Assembly (NCBI GenBank): GCA_018241365.1
Contig: JAFEDX010000196.1
Span: 1-64,000 of the forward strand
Reading direction: 5' to 3'
Length of the DNA stretch: 64,000 bases
Origin: Pseudomonadota bacterium
GTDB taxonomy: Bacteria; Pseudomonadota; Gammaproteobacteria; Xanthomonadales; Rhodanobacteraceae
A program made the translations under genes and the position numbers. Shown here in pieces: positions 47,327 through 58,437 of the stretch; position 1 is the stretch's first letter; every line of letters starts with the position of its first letter. Below the pieces are notes generated by a model, which saw only the letters and a list, made by a program, of their open reading frames with translations, did no database searches and had not been told where the DNA came from.

Positions 47327-48691
47327 ATGAACGCAATCATCGTTGTCCCGGCGGAGCGCACGCTGTTCGGGCACCCCGTAGGCTTGGCTTACCTCGGTTT
47401 CACCGAGGCGTTCGAGCGTTTTTCGTACTACGGCATGCAGGGCCTGCTGGTCCTGTACATGACGGCGCAGCTGCTGCATCCGGAACACGCAGAAGCCGTG
47501 CTCGGTCTCGCCGGGCTGCGCGCCGCGGTCGAATCCGTCACCGGGCCGCTGTCCACCCAGGCCTTCGCAGCGGAGATTGCCGGGCTGTATGGCGGTTTCG
47601 TGTATGTCACGCCCATGCTGGGCGGCTGGATCGGTGACCGCTTCACCGGCCGCACCGCCGCCGTGACCGCCGGCACCGGGCTGATGGCGGCGGGCCATCT
47701 GCTGATGGTGCTCGAGGCCTCTTTCCTGATCGCCCTGGTCCTGCTGGTGACCGGCGCGGGTTTGCTCAAGGGCAACATCAGCGCACAGGTCGGCGCGATG
47801 TACGCAGAACACGACCCGCGGCGCGGCGATGCCTTCAGCATCTTCAACGTGTTCATCAGCGCCGGCGGCTTCGTCGGCCCATTGGTGTGCGGCGCGCTGG
47901 GCGAGATGGTGGGCTGGCATTACGGTTTCGGCGCGGCGGGGATCATCGTGCTGTTCGCACTCGGCATCTATCTGGCCGGACGGCGCTACCTGCCGCCCGA
48001 TCCGCCGCGCAGCGCACGCACCTCCACCACCCGCGCGAAGCTCGATGCGCGCGAATGGCTGATCGTCGCCGCGCTGTTGCTGCTGCTGGTCATCCAGCTC
48101 CCGCCGGCGATCCTCGACACCCAGCAATACATCATCCTCGTGATTTGGGCGCGGGACCATGTCGAACGCCACCTGTTCGGCTTCGAGATCCCGGTCAACT
48201 GGCTGCTCTCGATCGGCCCGCTGGCGATCATGGCGCTCACCCCGGCCGTGATCGCCTTGTGGCGCTGGCAGGGACGGCGCCAATGCGAGCCCAGCGAGAT
48301 GGGCAAGATGGCGATCTCCGGCGTGATCTATGCCGTTGCCGCGCTGGTCATTGCGTGGGCGCCGATGGAAGCGGGAAAAACACACGTCGCCTGGGCGGTG
48401 GCTCATCTGGTTCTCGGCGCAGTGGGCATGCTGTTCGTGTGGCCGCTGGTGCTGGCGCTGATCTCGCGCGCGGCGCCGGCGCGGATTGCGTCGTTGATGA
48501 TGGGTGTCGCTTTCTTCAGCATCGCCGTCTCAAGCTTTCTCGCCGGCTGGCTGGGTCAATATTACGAACGCGTGGGCAACACGAACTTCTGGCTCATGCA
48601 TACCGGCCTCGCGATCCTGAGCGCAGTGTTGTTCGCGGTCCTTGCGCGCCCGCTCAACCGGGTGTTCTCCACGGCTACCGCGCCTGTCTGA
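47327..48691 (+). CDS. POT-family oligopeptide transporter (second copy)
   Basis: 454-residue POT/PTR2 major-facilitator protein. The ExxERF motif is EAFERFSYYGMQG at about residues 25-37. GGWIGDRFTGRT lies between helices 2 and 3, and FNVFISAGGFVGPLVCGALGE in the first half is PTR2-like. About twelve helices are predicted. It is only distantly similar to the copy at 35449. The gene is the only plus-strand one between 40 and 64 kb and interrupts the ruvA-ruvB neighbourhood. ATG 47327 was chosen from the upstream promoter and conserved N-terminus. Confidence 0.9.
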   Translation: MNAIIVVPAERTLFGHPVGLAYLGFTEAFERFSYYGMQGLLVLYMTAQLLHPEHAEAVLGLAGLRAAVESVTGPLSTQAFAAEIAGLYGGFVYVTPMLGGWIGDRFTGRTAAVTAGTGLMAAGHLLMVLEASFLIALVLLVTGAGLLKGNISAQVGAMYAEHDPRRGDAFSIFNVFISAGGFVGPLVCGALGEMVGWHYGFGAAGIIVLFALGIYLAGRRYLPPDPPRSARTSTTRAKLDAREWLIVAALLLLLVIQLPPAILDTQQYIILVIWARDHVERHLFGFEIPVNWLLSIGPLAIMALTPAVIALWRWQGRRQCEPSEMGKMAISGVIYAVAALVIAWAPMEAGKTHVAWAVAHLVLGAVGMLFVWPLVLALISRAAPARIASLMMGVAFFSIAVSSFLAGWLGQYYERVGNTNFWLMHTGLAILSAVLFAVLARPLNRVFSTATAPV

Positions 48692-48755
48692 GCCAAACAG
48701 GCTTGACCGCGGCGTCGGGGCAACGACGAGCTGGCCATTCCCCACACGGAACGCT

Positions 48756-50645
48756 TCAAATCTCCACCTGTGTGCCGAGCTCCACCAGGCGGTTGCCGGG
48801 GATGTGGAAGAACGCGGTCGCGGGCAACGCGTTGCGGGCCATGAACGCGAACAATTTGTCGCGCCACGGCGCCATGCCGGGACGCCTGGTGGCCACGACG
48901 TTTTCGCGCGACAGCACGAACGTGGTGTCCATGGTGTCGAACGCGAGCCCTTGCTTGGCGCAGTCCGCCAGCGCCGCCGGCACGTCGGGGGTCTCGGCGA
49001 AACCGAAGCGCAGCAGTAGCGCGTGGAAGGAATGCCCAAGCTCGTGCGCTTCGATGCGCTCGGCGGCTTCGGCAAACGGCGTTTCCAGCGTTTCGACGCT
49101 CAACAGCACGTTGCGCTCGTGCAACACCTTGAAGTGCTTCAGGCTGTGCAACAGCGCATGCGGCACCGCTTGCAGGTTGGCCGTCATGAACACCGCCGTG
49201 CCGGGCACGCTTACAGGCGGATGCTCTGCGATGCTGGCGATGAAGGGCTGCAACGCCAGCCCGCCGTGCTTGAGCTCGCGCAACACCAGTTCGCGCCCGC
49301 GCCGCCAGGTGGTCATCACGGTGAACACCAGCAAGCCCAGCGCCAGCGGGAACCAGCCCCCGTGCTCGACCTTCAGCAGGTTGGCGCCGAAAAACGCGCA
49401 ATCGATGATCAGCAGCGGGATGCCCAGCGCGACCACCGCCAGCCAGTGCCAGTGCCACAGGCGCAACGCCACCAGCAGCGCCAGCAGCGTGGTCGCCACC
49501 ATCGTGCCGGTCACCGCGATGCCGTACGCGGCGCCGAGGTTCGCGGACGACCGGAACCCGATCACCGCCGCCAGCACCAGCACCAGCAGCATGCCGTTGA
49601 TCCACGGCACGAAGATCTGCCCGGCCATCCGGTTCGAGGTGTGCACCACGCGCATGCGCGGCGAAAACCCGAGCTGCATGGCTTCGCGCGTCATGGAATA
49701 GGCGCCGGAAATCACCGCCTGCGAGGCGATCACCGTGGCCGCAGCGGCCAGCACGATCATCGGTACCAGCAACGCGTGCGGCACCAGCAGGTAGAACGGA
49801 TTGGCCGAGGCAGCCGAATTGCGCAACAGCAGCGCACCCTGCCCGAAGTAGTTCAGCAGCAGCGCCGGGAACACGAAGCCCAGCCAGGCGACGCGGATCG
49901 GCTGCTTGCCGAAGTGTCCCATGTCGGCGTACAGCGCTTCGGTGCCGGTCAACGCCAGCACGACGCCGCCCAACGCCACGAACGACGCGATCCCGTGCGA
50001 TCGGAAAAAGTGGACGGCATGCAAGGGGTTCAACGCCTGCAGGATCTCCGGCGCTTGCAGAATCATGCGCAGGCCCAGCAACGCGATCACCACAAACCAC
50101 ACGCACATCACCGGCGCGAACAATCCGCCCACCCGCGCGGTGCCGAACTTCTGCAGCAGGAACAGGCCCAGCAGGATCACCACGCTGATCGGCACCACCC
50201 ACGGCGTCAATGCCGGCGCCGCGACTTTCACGCCTTCGACCGCCGACAACACCGAGATGGCCGGCGTGATCACACCGTCGCCATAGAACAGCGCGGCGCC
50301 GAAGATCGCGACCAGCGCCACCAGCCAACGCAGCTTCGGCTTGCCGCGCACGCTGCGCTGCGCCAGGGCCATCAGGGCCATGATGCCGCCCTCGCCCTTG
50401 TTGTCGGCACGCATCACGAAGATCACGTATTTCAAGCAGACCACGATCACCAGCGCCCAGAACACCAGCGACAACACGCCGAAGATCGTCGCGCGGCTGA
50501 CGCCGAGGCCATAATCGCTGCTGAAAACCTCCTGCAGGGTGTACAGCGGACTGGTGCCGAGGTCGCCGAACACCACGCCGATGGCACCGAAGGCCAGCGC
50601 GCGCAGCGAGGGCGATGGTTGCGAATTTGAATCCGTGGCCTGCAT
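48756..50645 (-). CDS. kup: Low-affinity potassium transporter Kup (copy 1)
   Basis: 629-residue KUP/HAK/KT potassium-proton symporter. Twelve transmembrane helices occupy about residues 12-440, with the [17 protein letters not shown]-terminal signature (helix 1) and GDGVITPAISVLSAVEG (near 120). A C-terminal cytoplasmic domain follows (TMDTTFVLSRENVV, and the HIPGNRLVELGTQVEI end). It is clearly paralogous to the copy at 50985, with aligned blocks along the whole length. A 339-bp gap separates them, so this copy may have its own promoter. Confidence 0.95.
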   Translation of the reverse strand: MQATDSNSQPSPSLRALAFGAIGVVFGDLGTSPLYTLQEVFSSDYGLGVSRATIFGVLSLVFWALVIVVCLKYVIFVMRADNKGEGGIMALMALAQRSVRGKPKLRWLVALVAIFGAALFYGDGVITPAISVLSAVEGVKVAAPALTPWVVPISVVILLGLFLLQKFGTARVGGLFAPVMCVWFVVIALLGLRMILQAPEILQALNPLHAVHFFRSHGIASFVALGGVVLALTGTEALYADMGHFGKQPIRVAWLGFVFPALLLNYFGQGALLLRNSAASANPFYLLVPHALLVPMIVLAAAATVIASQAVISGAYSMTREAMQLGFSPRMRVVHTSNRMAGQIFVPWINGMLLVLVLAAVIGFRSSANLGAAYGIAVTGTMVATTLLALLVALRLWHWHWLAVVALGIPLLIIDCAFFGANLLKVEHGGWFPLALGLLVFTVMTTWRRGRELVLRELKHGGLALQPFIASIAEHPPVSVPGTAVFMTANLQAVPHALLHSLKHFKVLHERNVLLSVETLETPFAEAAERIEAHELGHSFHALLLRFGFAETPDVPAALADCAKQGLAFDTMDTTFVLSRENVVATRRPGMAPWRDKLFAFMARNALPATAFFHIPGNRLVELGTQVEI

Positions 50646-50984
50646 GCCCCTGCCCGCAGTGTCCCGAAGTGGGCGCGAAGTGTAATGCCGCGGGCGTGAC
50701 GGGAATGCAAGGCTCCCACAATGGCAGACTGCGGTTCAGGTTTGTGCGAGACCGGCAGCGACATCGCGTATTCGGCACACGGACGTGCCGACGTGGAAGA
50801 CACGCCGTGTCTGACGCGGCAAACGTGGCGCAGCTTCGCCGCGACCGTTTGCTTGCACTGTGTCCGCAGGAGCGGGCACGAATGGCGAAGCCGGTCCGAA
50901 GGGCAAGCACCATGGATGACGCGAGTAAACCGCGGCAGAGCCTGCCCCGGACTTGATCCGGGGATGCCCGGTTTTGCAGATCAG
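50646..50984. other. 339-bp gap between the two kup genes
   Basis: No supported gene; all open frames here are out-of-frame and short. It contains a perfect palindrome, CCCCGGA-CTTGA-TCCGGGG at 50945-50963, just after the stop of the upstream kup copy. This could be a transcript 3' end hairpin or a dispersed repeat. No clear promoter for the downstream kup was found. Confidence 0.45.
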
Positions 50985-52886
50985 TCAGATCTCGACCTGC
51001 GCACCCAGCTCGATCAGCCGGTTGCCGGGGATGCTGAAGAACGCGGTGGCCGGCAACGCGTTGCGGGCCAGGAACGCGAACAGCTTGTCGCGCCACAGCG
51101 CCATGCCGGGGCGTTTGGTGGCGACGATGGTTTCGCGTGACAGGAAAAACGTGGTGTCCATCATCTGGATGTCGAGGCCGCGTTTGGCGCATTCGTGCAG
51201 TGCCACAGGCACGTTGGGATCGTCGGCAAAGCCGAAGCGCAGCACCAGCTTCTGGAAATCATGCCCGAGATCGGCCAGTTCGATGCGCTCATCGGGATCG
51301 GCATGCGGCGTTTCCAGAGTATCCACCGTCAGGATCACGTTGCGCCGGTGCAGCACCTTGTTGTGCTTGAGGTTGTGCAGCAGCGCGTGCGGTACGGCAT
51401 CCGGATCGCTGACCAGGAAAATCGCGGTGCCTTCCACGCGCGTCGGCGGATGCTCGGCAAGGTTCTCGATGAACGGCGCCAGCGCGAGACCGCCGTGTTT
51501 CAACGCACGCAACACCAGCTCGCGCCCGCGCCGCCAGGTGGTCAGCACGGTGAACACCGCCAGCCCCAGCACCAGCGGGAACCAGCCACCGTCCTCGACC
51601 TTGAGGGTGTTGGCAGCGAAGAACGACAGGTCGATGGTGAGGAAGAACAGGCCTAGCGCGATGATGGCGGCAAGGTTCCACTTCCACATCCGCCACGCGA
51701 CGATCAGGAACAGCGTGGTGTCGATCGCCATGGTGCCGGTCACCGCGATGCCGTAGGCGCCGGCCAGCGCGTTGGACGAACCGAAGCCGATCACCACCAG
51801 CACCACCAGGATCATCAGCAGGCGGTTGACCCACGGCAGGTAGATTTGCCCGACTTCCTCGTTGGAGGTATGCACCACCGGCATGCGCGGCAGGAAGCCG
51901 AGCTGGATGGCCTGCCGCATGATCGAGAACGAACCCGCGATCACGGCCTGCGAGGCGATCACCGCCGCCGCGGTCGCCAGCGCGATCATCGGATACAGCG
52001 CCCACTCGGGCACGGCGAGATAGAACGGGTTGCTGGAGGCCTCGGGGTTGTGGATCAGCAAGGCGCCCTGCCCCAGGTAATTCAGCATCAGGCCCGGCAT
52101 CACGAAGCTGTACCACGCAACCCGGATCGGGTTGCGCCCGAAATGGCCCATGTCGGCATACAGCGCTTCCGCGCCGGTCACGCACAGCACCACCGCGCCC
52201 AGCACCAGGAAACCGCCGGCACCATGGTGCGCGAAGAAGTGCAAGCCATACCACGGATTGATCGCGCGCAGCACCAGCGGGTGCTGCACGATGTTGTACA
52301 CGCCAACCAGGCCGATCGCCACGAACCAGACGCACATCACCGGCCCGAATACGCTGCCGACCTTGCCGGTGCCGCGCTTTTGGATCAGGAACAGCGCCAC
52401 CAGCACGGCCACCGCGATCCACACCACCCAGTGCGCCAGCTGCGGCGCCGCGACCTCCAGGCCTTCCACGGCGGACAGCACCGTGATTGACGGCGTGATC
52501 ACGCCATCGCCGAAGAACAGCGCTGCGCCGAGCACCGCGGCGAGGATCACCAGCCGGCGCGTGCGCGGATACTGGCGCGTGGCGCGCTGCGCCAAGGCCA
52601 TCATCGCCATGATGCCGCCTTCGCCCTTGTTGTCCGCGCGCATGATGAAGGTGACGTACTTCAGCGCCACCACGATCAGCAGCGTCCACAGCACCAGCGA
52701 CAACACGCCCAGCACGTTCGCGGGCGTGACCGGCATGCCGTGCTGGTCGCTGAAGGCCTCGCTGAAGGTGTACAGCGGGCTGGTGCCGAGGTCGCCGAAC
52801 ACCACGCCGATCGCGCCGACCATCAGCACCGGCAGGGTTTTTTTCCCGGCTTCGCCGGACGCCGCGGCGGCGGGCTGGTCGCTCAT
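50985..52886 (-). CDS. kup: Low-affinity potassium transporter Kup (copy 2)
   Basis: 633-residue KUP family potassium transporter with the [19 protein letters not shown] and [17 protein letters not shown] signatures and a conserved C-terminal [17 protein letters not shown] region ending [12 protein letters not shown]. Topology is twelve helices plus a cytoplasmic tail, as in copy 1. The ATG overlaps the ruvA stop (ATGA), so this copy is translationally tied to ruvC-ruvA. The tandem pair probably arose by duplication, with some divergence since. Confidence 0.95.
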   Translation of the reverse strand: MSDQPAAAASGEAGKKTLPVLMVGAIGVVFGDLGTSPLYTFSEAFSDQHGMPVTPANVLGVLSLVLWTLLIVVALKYVTFIMRADNKGEGGIMAMMALAQRATRQYPRTRRLVILAAVLGAALFFGDGVITPSITVLSAVEGLEVAAPQLAHWVVWIAVAVLVALFLIQKRGTGKVGSVFGPVMCVWFVAIGLVGVYNIVQHPLVLRAINPWYGLHFFAHHGAGGFLVLGAVVLCVTGAEALYADMGHFGRNPIRVAWYSFVMPGLMLNYLGQGALLIHNPEASSNPFYLAVPEWALYPMIALATAAAVIASQAVIAGSFSIMRQAIQLGFLPRMPVVHTSNEEVGQIYLPWVNRLLMILVVLVVIGFGSSNALAGAYGIAVTGTMAIDTTLFLIVAWRMWKWNLAAIIALGLFFLTIDLSFFAANTLKVEDGGWFPLVLGLAVFTVLTTWRRGRELVLRALKHGGLALAPFIENLAEHPPTRVEGTAIFLVSDPDAVPHALLHNLKHNKVLHRRNVILTVDTLETPHADPDERIELADLGHDFQKLVLRFGFADDPNVPVALHECAKRGLDIQMMDTTFFLSRETIVATKRPGMALWRDKLFAFLARNALPATAFFSIPGNRLIELGAQVEI

Positions 52887-53476
52887 CGCCCCAGCGCCGC
52901 CTTGAGTGCCTTGCGGATGATGGCCTCGGCATCGTCGCCTTCGGACGCCGATGCGGCGGCAAGCCGCGCAGCCTCGGCTGGCTTGTAGCCCAGTTGTTGC
53001 AGCGCCGCCTCGGCTTCGCCGCGCGGATCGCGCGGAAGCGCGGAACGCCCGCTTCCGGGCACCGGCGCCACCGCATGGGCAACGCGATCGCGCAGTTCCA
53101 CCACGATGCGCTCGGCGGTCTTCTTGCCGATGCCGGGGATGCGCGTCAACGCGGCGATGTCACCGGCCTGCACCAGCCGCGCGAATTCGTCCGTCGATAC
53201 GCCCGACAACACCGCCAACGAAATCCTTGCGCCGATCCCGGAAACCTTCTGCAGGTCGCGGAACAGCACGCGCTCGTCCTCGCGCAGGAAGCCGTACAGC
53301 GCGACGGTATCTTCCTTGTGCGCGTAGTGCGTCAGCAGCACCACTTCCTTGCCGATGTCCGGCAGGTCATACAGGGTGGACATCGGCACTTCCAGCTCGT
53401 AGCCGACGCCCCCGACTTCCACCAGCACCCACGGTGGGCGCTTGGCGACAAGGATTCCCCGCAGTCGGCCAATCAT
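52883..53476 (-). CDS. ruvA: Holliday junction complex subunit RuvA
   Basis: 197-residue DNA-binding subunit of the RuvAB branch-migration complex. Domain I is an OB fold ([15 protein letters not shown] start). Domain II has two helix-hairpin-helix motifs ([21 protein letters not shown] and [21 protein letters not shown], about residues 71-130). A flexible linker precedes the C-terminal RuvB-binding domain III ([18 protein letters not shown]). ATG 53474-53476 overlaps the ruvC stop; the kup start overlaps its own stop. Confidence 0.96.
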   Translation of the reverse strand: MIGRLRGILVAKRPPWVLVEVGGVGYELEVPMSTLYDLPDIGKEVVLLTHYAHKEDTVALYGFLREDERVLFRDLQKVSGIGARISLAVLSGVSTDEFARLVQAGDIAALTRIPGIGKKTAERIVVELRDRVAHAVAPVPGSGRSALPRDPRGEAEAALQQLGYKPAEAARLAAASASEGDDAEAIIRKALKAALGR

Positions 53477-54009
53477 CGCCGGCGTCCCCACGCCGCCGCG
53501 GCAATCCCGGTGCGTGCTTCGCTGGCGCGCAGGTGCGCGTGGGTGATCGCGATGGCCAGCGCATCGGCGGCGTCGGCCTGTACGGGTTCGCGCAGGTTCA
53601 ACAGGATGCCGATCATGTGCTGCACCTGTTCCTTGCCGGCGTGGCCCTTGCCCACCACCGCCTGCTTGACCGCATTCGGCGCGTACTCCGCCACCGGCAG
53701 GCCGCGCCCGACGACCGCGCAGATCGCGGCGCCGCGCGCCTGTCCGAGCTTCAACGCGGAGTCGGCGTTCCTGGCCATGAACACGCGCTCGATCGCGGCT
53801 TCGGCCGGCGCGTGCGCGTCAATGATGCCGCCGAGTTCGTCGTAGATGCGTTTCAGGCGCAACGGGAACGTCTCCTCGCCGGCCACCTGCAGCGTCGCAC
53901 GAAACACGCAACGCAGCTTCCCCCCGGCATCGGCCTCAATGATACCGACGCCGGTGCGCTGGCTGCCGGGATCGATGCCCAGAATGCGCAGCGGTGCGGC
54001 GCCGGTCAC
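53473..54009 (-). CDS. ruvC: Holliday junction resolvase RuvC
   Basis: 178-residue RNase-H-fold endonuclease that cuts Holliday junctions. Acidic active-site residues appear in [13 protein letters not shown] (near residue 11), [11 protein letters not shown], and the late [13 protein letters not shown] prefer GTG 54009-54007, which has GGCGGG at good spacing; TTG 54015, overlapping the yebC stop, is a two-codon-longer alternative. Cotranscribed with yebC and ruvA. Confidence 0.95.
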   Translation of the reverse strand: MTGAAPLRILGIDPGSQRTGVGIIEADAGGKLRCVFRATLQVAGEETFPLRLKRIYDELGGIIDAHAPAEAAIERVFMARNADSALKLGQARGAAICAVVGRGLPVAEYAPNAVKQAVVGKGHAGKEQVQHMIGILLNLREPVQADAADALAIAITHAHLRASEARTGIAAAAWGRRR

Positions 54010-54011
54010 GT

Positions 54012-54734
54012 TCAACCCGCCGGCAGGTCCGCGTTGGAATGCACGGCCTGCACGTCGTCGAGTTCCTCCAGCCGCGCCAGCAACCCTTGTACCGCTTCGA
54101 CCTGGTCGGTGGCCACGGGCACGTCAAGTTCCGCGCGCATGGTCACTTCGGCGTGGCCGGGTTTGAAGCCCGCCTTCTCCATCGCGGCGCGCACCACTTC
54201 GAACGATTCCGGTGTGGTCAGCACGTCGATCTGGCCGTCTTCCGGCCACACCTTCACGTCCTCGGCGCCGGCTTCGATCGCGGCATCGGTCACCCGGTCT
54301 TCGCCGGCGCTTTTCTCATACGACAACACGCCGATCCGGTGGAACAGGTAGGCCACCGAACCATCGGTGCCAAGGTTGCCGCCGAATTTCTGGAACGCAT
54401 GGCGCACGTCGGAAATGGTGCGCTGGCGGTTGTCGGTGACGCACTCGACCAGCACCGCGACGCCGCCGGGAGCGTAACCCTCGAAATGCAGTTCTTCATA
54501 GACCACGCCTTCGAGTTCGCCGGTAGCTTTCTTGATCGCGCGCTCGATGTTGTCCTTGGGCATCGACACCGCCATGGCCTTGTCGACCGCGGTACGCAAA
54601 CGGGCATTGCCGTTGACGTCGCCGCCGCCGGCGCGCGCAGCGACCATGATTTCGCGTACCAGCTTGGTGAAGGCCTGGCCGCGCTTGGCATCCTGCGCGT
54701 TCTTGCGGCCGGCGATGGAAGGACCTCGTCCCAT
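54012..54734 (-). CDS. yebC: YebC/PmpR family protein
   Basis: 240-residue three-domain protein starting [20 protein letters not shown], the diagnostic N-terminus. YebC-type proteins have been described as DNA-binding regulators and, more recently, as factors that relieve ribosome stalling. The [30 protein letters not shown] block and the [22 protein letters not shown] block are intact. It usually precedes ruvC, as here, with the ruvC start next to its stop. Confidence 0.95.
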   Translation of the reverse strand: MGRGPSIAGRKNAQDAKRGQAFTKLVREIMVAARAGGGDVNGNARLRTAVDKAMAVSMPKDNIERAIKKATGELEGVVYEELHFEGYAPGGVAVLVECVTDNRQRTISDVRHAFQKFGGNLGTDGSVAYLFHRIGVLSYEKSAGEDRVTDAAIEAGAEDVKVWPEDGQIDVLTTPESFEVVRAAMEKAGFKPGHAEVTMRAELDVPVATDQVEAVQGLLARLEELDDVQAVHSNADLPAG

Positions 54735-54777
54735 GGGGAATCCGTGTTCGGTGATGAAGGGGCCAGATTCTACCGGT

Positions 54778-56553
54778 TCACCCGTCCCCTTTGCGTACCG
54801 GGTCCAGCGTGCGAACGTGCAATTCTGCCAGTTGCTTCGCGTCGATCGGACTGGGCGCGTCGGTCATCAGGTCCTGCGCGCTGGTGGTCTTGGGGAAGGC
54901 AATCACGTCGCGGATGGCTTCGGTACCGCCGATCAGCATGGCGAGGCGATCGATGCCGAAGGCGATGCCGCCGTGCGGCGGTGCGCCCATCTTCAGCGCA
55001 TCCAGCAGGAAGCCAAATTTGGCGCGCGCCTCGGCCTCGCCGATACCCAGCAGGCGGAACACCGCGCTCTGCATCTCCGGCGTGTGGATGCGGATCGAGC
55101 CGCCGCCGATCTCGGCGCCGTTCAGCACCATGTCGTAGCCGCGGCTGACCGCGTGCGCGGGATCGGCGGCCAGCGCCTGCGCATCATCGACCTTGGGCGC
55201 GGTAAAGGGATGGTGCAAGGCGACGTGGCGCCGCTCGGTCTCGTCGTACTCGAACATCGGGAAATCGGTGACCCACAGCGGTTGCCAGCCTTCCACGACC
55301 AAGCCGCGATCGCGCGCCACTTTCAATCGCAGCGCACCCATGAAATCGCTGACGGTTTTCCACTTGCCGGCTCCGAACAGCAGCGCGTCGCCGTTCTGTG
55401 CGCCGGTTCTTTGCAGGATCGCCGCCAGCGTTGCCTCGTCGAGGAATTTCGCGACCGGTGAATTCACGCCTTGCAGTCCCTTGGCCGCGTCTTCCACCTT
55501 GAGCCACGCCAAACCCTTCGCGCCGAATTTCGCTGCGTACGCGGCGTAGTCGTCGAGCTGCTTGCGCGAAAGCTCATGTCCACCCGGGACGCGCAGCGCC
55601 GCGACGCGGCCATCGGGATCGTTGGCGGGACCGGCGAACACTTTGAACTCAAGGTGTTTCACGGCGTCGGCAATGTCGACCAATTCCAGCTCGATACGCA
55701 GGTCTGGCTTGTCCGAACCGTAGCGCGTCATCGCCTCCAGCCAGGTCATGCGCGGGAACGGATCGGCCAGTTCGATGCCACCGACATCAAAGAACACTTC
55801 GCGGAGCATCGACTCGACGCAATCCTGCACGTCGCGTTCCTCGACGAACGCGAACTCCATGTCGAGCTGGGTGAATTCCGGCTGGCGGTCGGCGCGCAGG
55901 TCCTCATCGCGGAAGCAGCGTGCGATCTGGTAGTAGCGGTCGAAGCCCGCAATCATCAACAGCTGCTTGAACAACTGTGGCGATTGCGGCAGCGCGTAGA
56001 AGTGGCCCGTGTGCACGCGCGAGGGCACCAGGTAATCGCGCGCGCCTTCCGGTGTCGCCTTGGTGAGGATCGGCGTTTCGATGTCCTGGAAACCGCGCGC
56101 GTCCAGCCAGCGGCGCAAAGCCTGCACCAGCTTGATGCGGGTGCGCATGACCTTCTGCATCTCCGGGCGGCGCAGGTCGAGGTAGCGGTACTTCAACCGC
56201 ATTTCCTCATTGGGATTCTCGTGCAACGCGAACGGCAGGTCGCGCGCGGCGTTCAGCAGCTCGATCGACTCGGCGACGACTTCGTAATGACCGGTCGGGA
56301 TCTTCTCGTTGAGGTTCGAGCGCACGCGCACCGTGCCGCTGACGCGCAGGCAGTCCTCGTAACCGGTCTTCGAGGCGATCTTGAACACCTCGGCGTGGTC
56401 GGGATCGGCCACGACCTGCACGATGCCCTCGTGGTCGCGCAGGTCGATGAAGACCACGCCGCCATGGTCGCGGCGCGCGTCCGCCCACCCGCACAGGGTT
56501 ACCTTCCGGCCGACTTCGTTCGCGCCGATCAGACCGCAATAATGGCTACGCAT
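54778..56553 (-). CDS. aspS: Aspartyl-tRNA synthetase
   Basis: 591-residue bacterial-type class II synthetase. An N-terminal OB-fold anticodon domain ([23 protein letters not shown]) is followed by motif 2 ([21 protein letters not shown], about residues 215-235). The inserted GAD domain (about 290-420) and motif 3 ([14 protein letters not shown]) complete the enzyme. ATG 56551-56553 was chosen over an upstream start six codons earlier. It heads the yebC-ruvC-ruvA-kup transcript, 43 bp upstream of yebC. Confidence 0.97.
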   Translation of the reverse strand: MRSHYCGLIGANEVGRKVTLCGWADARRDHGGVVFIDLRDHEGIVQVVADPDHAEVFKIASKTGYEDCLRVSGTVRVRSNLNEKIPTGHYEVVAESIELLNAARDLPFALHENPNEEMRLKYRYLDLRRPEMQKVMRTRIKLVQALRRWLDARGFQDIETPILTKATPEGARDYLVPSRVHTGHFYALPQSPQLFKQLLMIAGFDRYYQIARCFRDEDLRADRQPEFTQLDMEFAFVEERDVQDCVESMLREVFFDVGGIELADPFPRMTWLEAMTRYGSDKPDLRIELELVDIADAVKHLEFKVFAGPANDPDGRVAALRVPGGHELSRKQLDDYAAYAAKFGAKGLAWLKVEDAAKGLQGVNSPVAKFLDEATLAAILQRTGAQNGDALLFGAGKWKTVSDFMGALRLKVARDRGLVVEGWQPLWVTDFPMFEYDETERRHVALHHPFTAPKVDDAQALAADPAHAVSRGYDMVLNGAEIGGGSIRIHTPEMQSAVFRLLGIGEAEARAKFGFLLDALKMGAPPHGGIAFGIDRLAMLIGGTEAIRDVIAFPKTTSAQDLMTDAPSPIDAKQLAELHVRTLDPVRKGDG

Positions 56554-56631
56554 CACCCGCCGCACTCCCACGCGCCCACCGATGGTGAGCCGAACCGGGA
56601 ATGCTAAGCGCCGCGTTGCTGCGGCGCAATA

Positions 56632-58437
56632 TCAGCCACGCTCGCGCTGGCGCGAACGCAGCAGCAGCTTGTCCGCGCGGCGCAGGGTGGATTCCAGCGG
56701 CTCGTCGGCCTCGCGCACCGCCCAGCCCAGCGAGAACACCGCGGGCATGCCGTCGCGCGAGGATTTGGCGAGGCGTTCGGCCAGCTCGCGCACGGTGTTC
56801 TCGGTGGCGTGGGGCATCACCACCGCGAACTCGTCGCCGCCCATGCGCACCACCACGTCGCCCGACCCGGCGGTGTTGCGCAGCAGCTTCGCCACGTCGC
56901 GCAACACTTCGTCGCCGCGCGCGCGGCCCTCGCTGGCATTCAACTGGCGGAAGTAGTCGATATCCAGCACCACGCAGCCCCACGTCTGGTCGTGCGCCGT
57001 CTGCAAGGCAAACGCATCGAGGAACCGCCGCGTACGGCAGCCGGTCAACGCATCCAGCTGGTTCTGGTCCTGCAGGCGCAGCTCGTAACGGTGGCGCAGG
57101 GTCACGTCCTGCGCGGCGCCCAGCACGTACGGCGCGGGCTCGGCATCGGGATAGCACACGAACTGGTATTGCCACACGCGGCGCTCGCCGTTGCGCGCCA
57201 CGAAATGCAGCACGCCTGCGTCGCGCCGCATGCTGTGGATGCGGTCGAGGTAATCGCGCCATTCCGCGTGCGCCTCGTCGGCCACGAAATCGGCCAGCTG
57301 CCGGCCAATCATGGCCTCGCGATCGTGGCCGAGCGCATGCGCCAGCGCATCATTGACCCGCAGCAGGCGGCCCTGCATGTCGTGCATCCAGACCATCGCG
57401 AGGCCGGATTCCACCAGGTCGTCGTAGCGTGCCGCGCATTCGTGCAGGGCCTGTTTGGCCGCGCGTTCGCCCGACAGGTCGCGCACCAGCATGATGCGCG
57501 CGGGGGGCTCGGCGTGCGGCAGGTTGCCGATGTCGGTGAGCACGTCGAACCGCTCGCCGTTGGCACGGACCTGCCGCCAGGCCACGCTGCCGGGAGGCAC
57601 GGCGCGGCCGTCGTCGCGCAGGTAGGCGCGCAGGCGATCGGCCTCGTCGGGCGCGAACAATTCGGTGATCCGCATCTGCTGCATGCGCTGGCGGTCATGG
57701 CCGTAGCACCGTTCGGCCGCGGCATTGGCCCTGAGGATGCGCTTGTCGCCGCTGGCGAACAGCACCACCGGCAACGGATTCAGGTCGAACCAGGCACGGG
57801 TTTCGTCGGCGCGCCGGCGGTTGAGTTTTTGCAGGTCGATCTCGTCGGTGATGTCGCGGGCCACGCCGACCAGCCCCACGACCCGCCCGCGTGCGTCGTG
57901 CAGCGGCTTCTTGGAAACCAGGAAGCTGCGCTCGCCGCCGGGCGTCGTCTGGGATTCGCGGAACATGGTCGGCAGGTCGCGATCCAGGCACACGCGGTCG
58001 TTCTCCTCGAACGCCAGCGATTCGTCTCCCGGCTGCAGCTCGCTGTCGCGATGGCCGATCACGTCGGCCGGGCGGCGCCCGATCAACGCGGCCGCCGCCT
58101 CGTTCACGAACAGGTAGCGATGGTGGGCATCCTTGACGAACACCGGGCCGTCGTTGTGTTCGCACAGCAATTGCGCCAGTTCGTTGAGCCGGCGCAGGCT
58201 GCCGAGCATCGCCACCAGTACCCAGCCCGTGGCCGCCAGCACCAGCACGCCGGCCAGCGCCAGCCACGGGCCGACCTTGCCGACCTCGTCGATCACGCCA
58301 CCGGTTTCGGCCAGCACACCCAGCAACGCCGCAGGAGCCACCAGCAACGCCAAGCCGCACCATCCGAGCCAACGCAGCGACGCGCGTGCGCCGGGTATGG
58401 CTCCGAGTATGCCGAATTGTCCCCTGACCTTTGCCAC
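56632..58437 (-). CDS. PAS-PAS-PAS-GGDEF diguanylate cyclase
   Basis: 601-residue membrane sensor predicted to make cyclic di-GMP. Two N-terminal transmembrane helices (about 23-45 and 58-80) precede three PAS domains (about 90-205, 215-330 and 335-455), then GGDEF (460-601). The catalytic loop is VVRMGGDEFAVV and metal and substrate residues are in VVLDIDYFRQLN. The inhibitory RxxD I-site upstream of GGDEF is absent (GSGD), so product inhibition there is unlikely. There is no EAL domain. GTG 58435-58437 has GGAG at ideal spacing and is preferred to TTG 58467. Confidence 0.9.
   Translation of the reverse strand: MAKVRGQFGILGAIPGARASLRWLGWCGLALLVAPAALLGVLAETGGVIDEVGKVGPWLALAGVLVLAATGWVLVAMLGSLRRLNELAQLLCEHNDGPVFVKDAHHRYLFVNEAAAALIGRRPADVIGHRDSELQPGDESLAFEENDRVCLDRDLPTMFRESQTTPGGERSFLVSKKPLHDARGRVVGLVGVARDITDEIDLQKLNRRRADETRAWFDLNPLPVVLFASGDKRILRANAAAERCYGHDRQRMQQMRITELFAPDEADRLRAYLRDDGRAVPPGSVAWRQVRANGERFDVLTDIGNLPHAEPPARIMLVRDLSGERAAKQALHECAARYDDLVESGLAMVWMHDMQGRLLRVNDALAHALGHDREAMIGRQLADFVADEAHAEWRDYLDRIHSMRRDAGVLHFVARNGERRVWQYQFVCYPDAEPAPYVLGAAQDVTLRHRYELRLQDQNQLDALTGCRTRRFLDAFALQTAHDQTWGCVVLDIDYFRQLNASEGRARGDEVLRDVAKLLRNTAGSGDVVVRMGGDEFAVVMPHATENTVRELAERLAKSSRDGMPAVFSLGWAVREADEPLESTLRRADKLLLRSRQRERG

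Noticed and set aside
48562-51192. 876-residue minus-strand open frame across both kup genes
   Set aside because: It is a frame-shifted shadow of kup copy 1 and its flanks, with no recognisable domain, while the true kup frame is intact.
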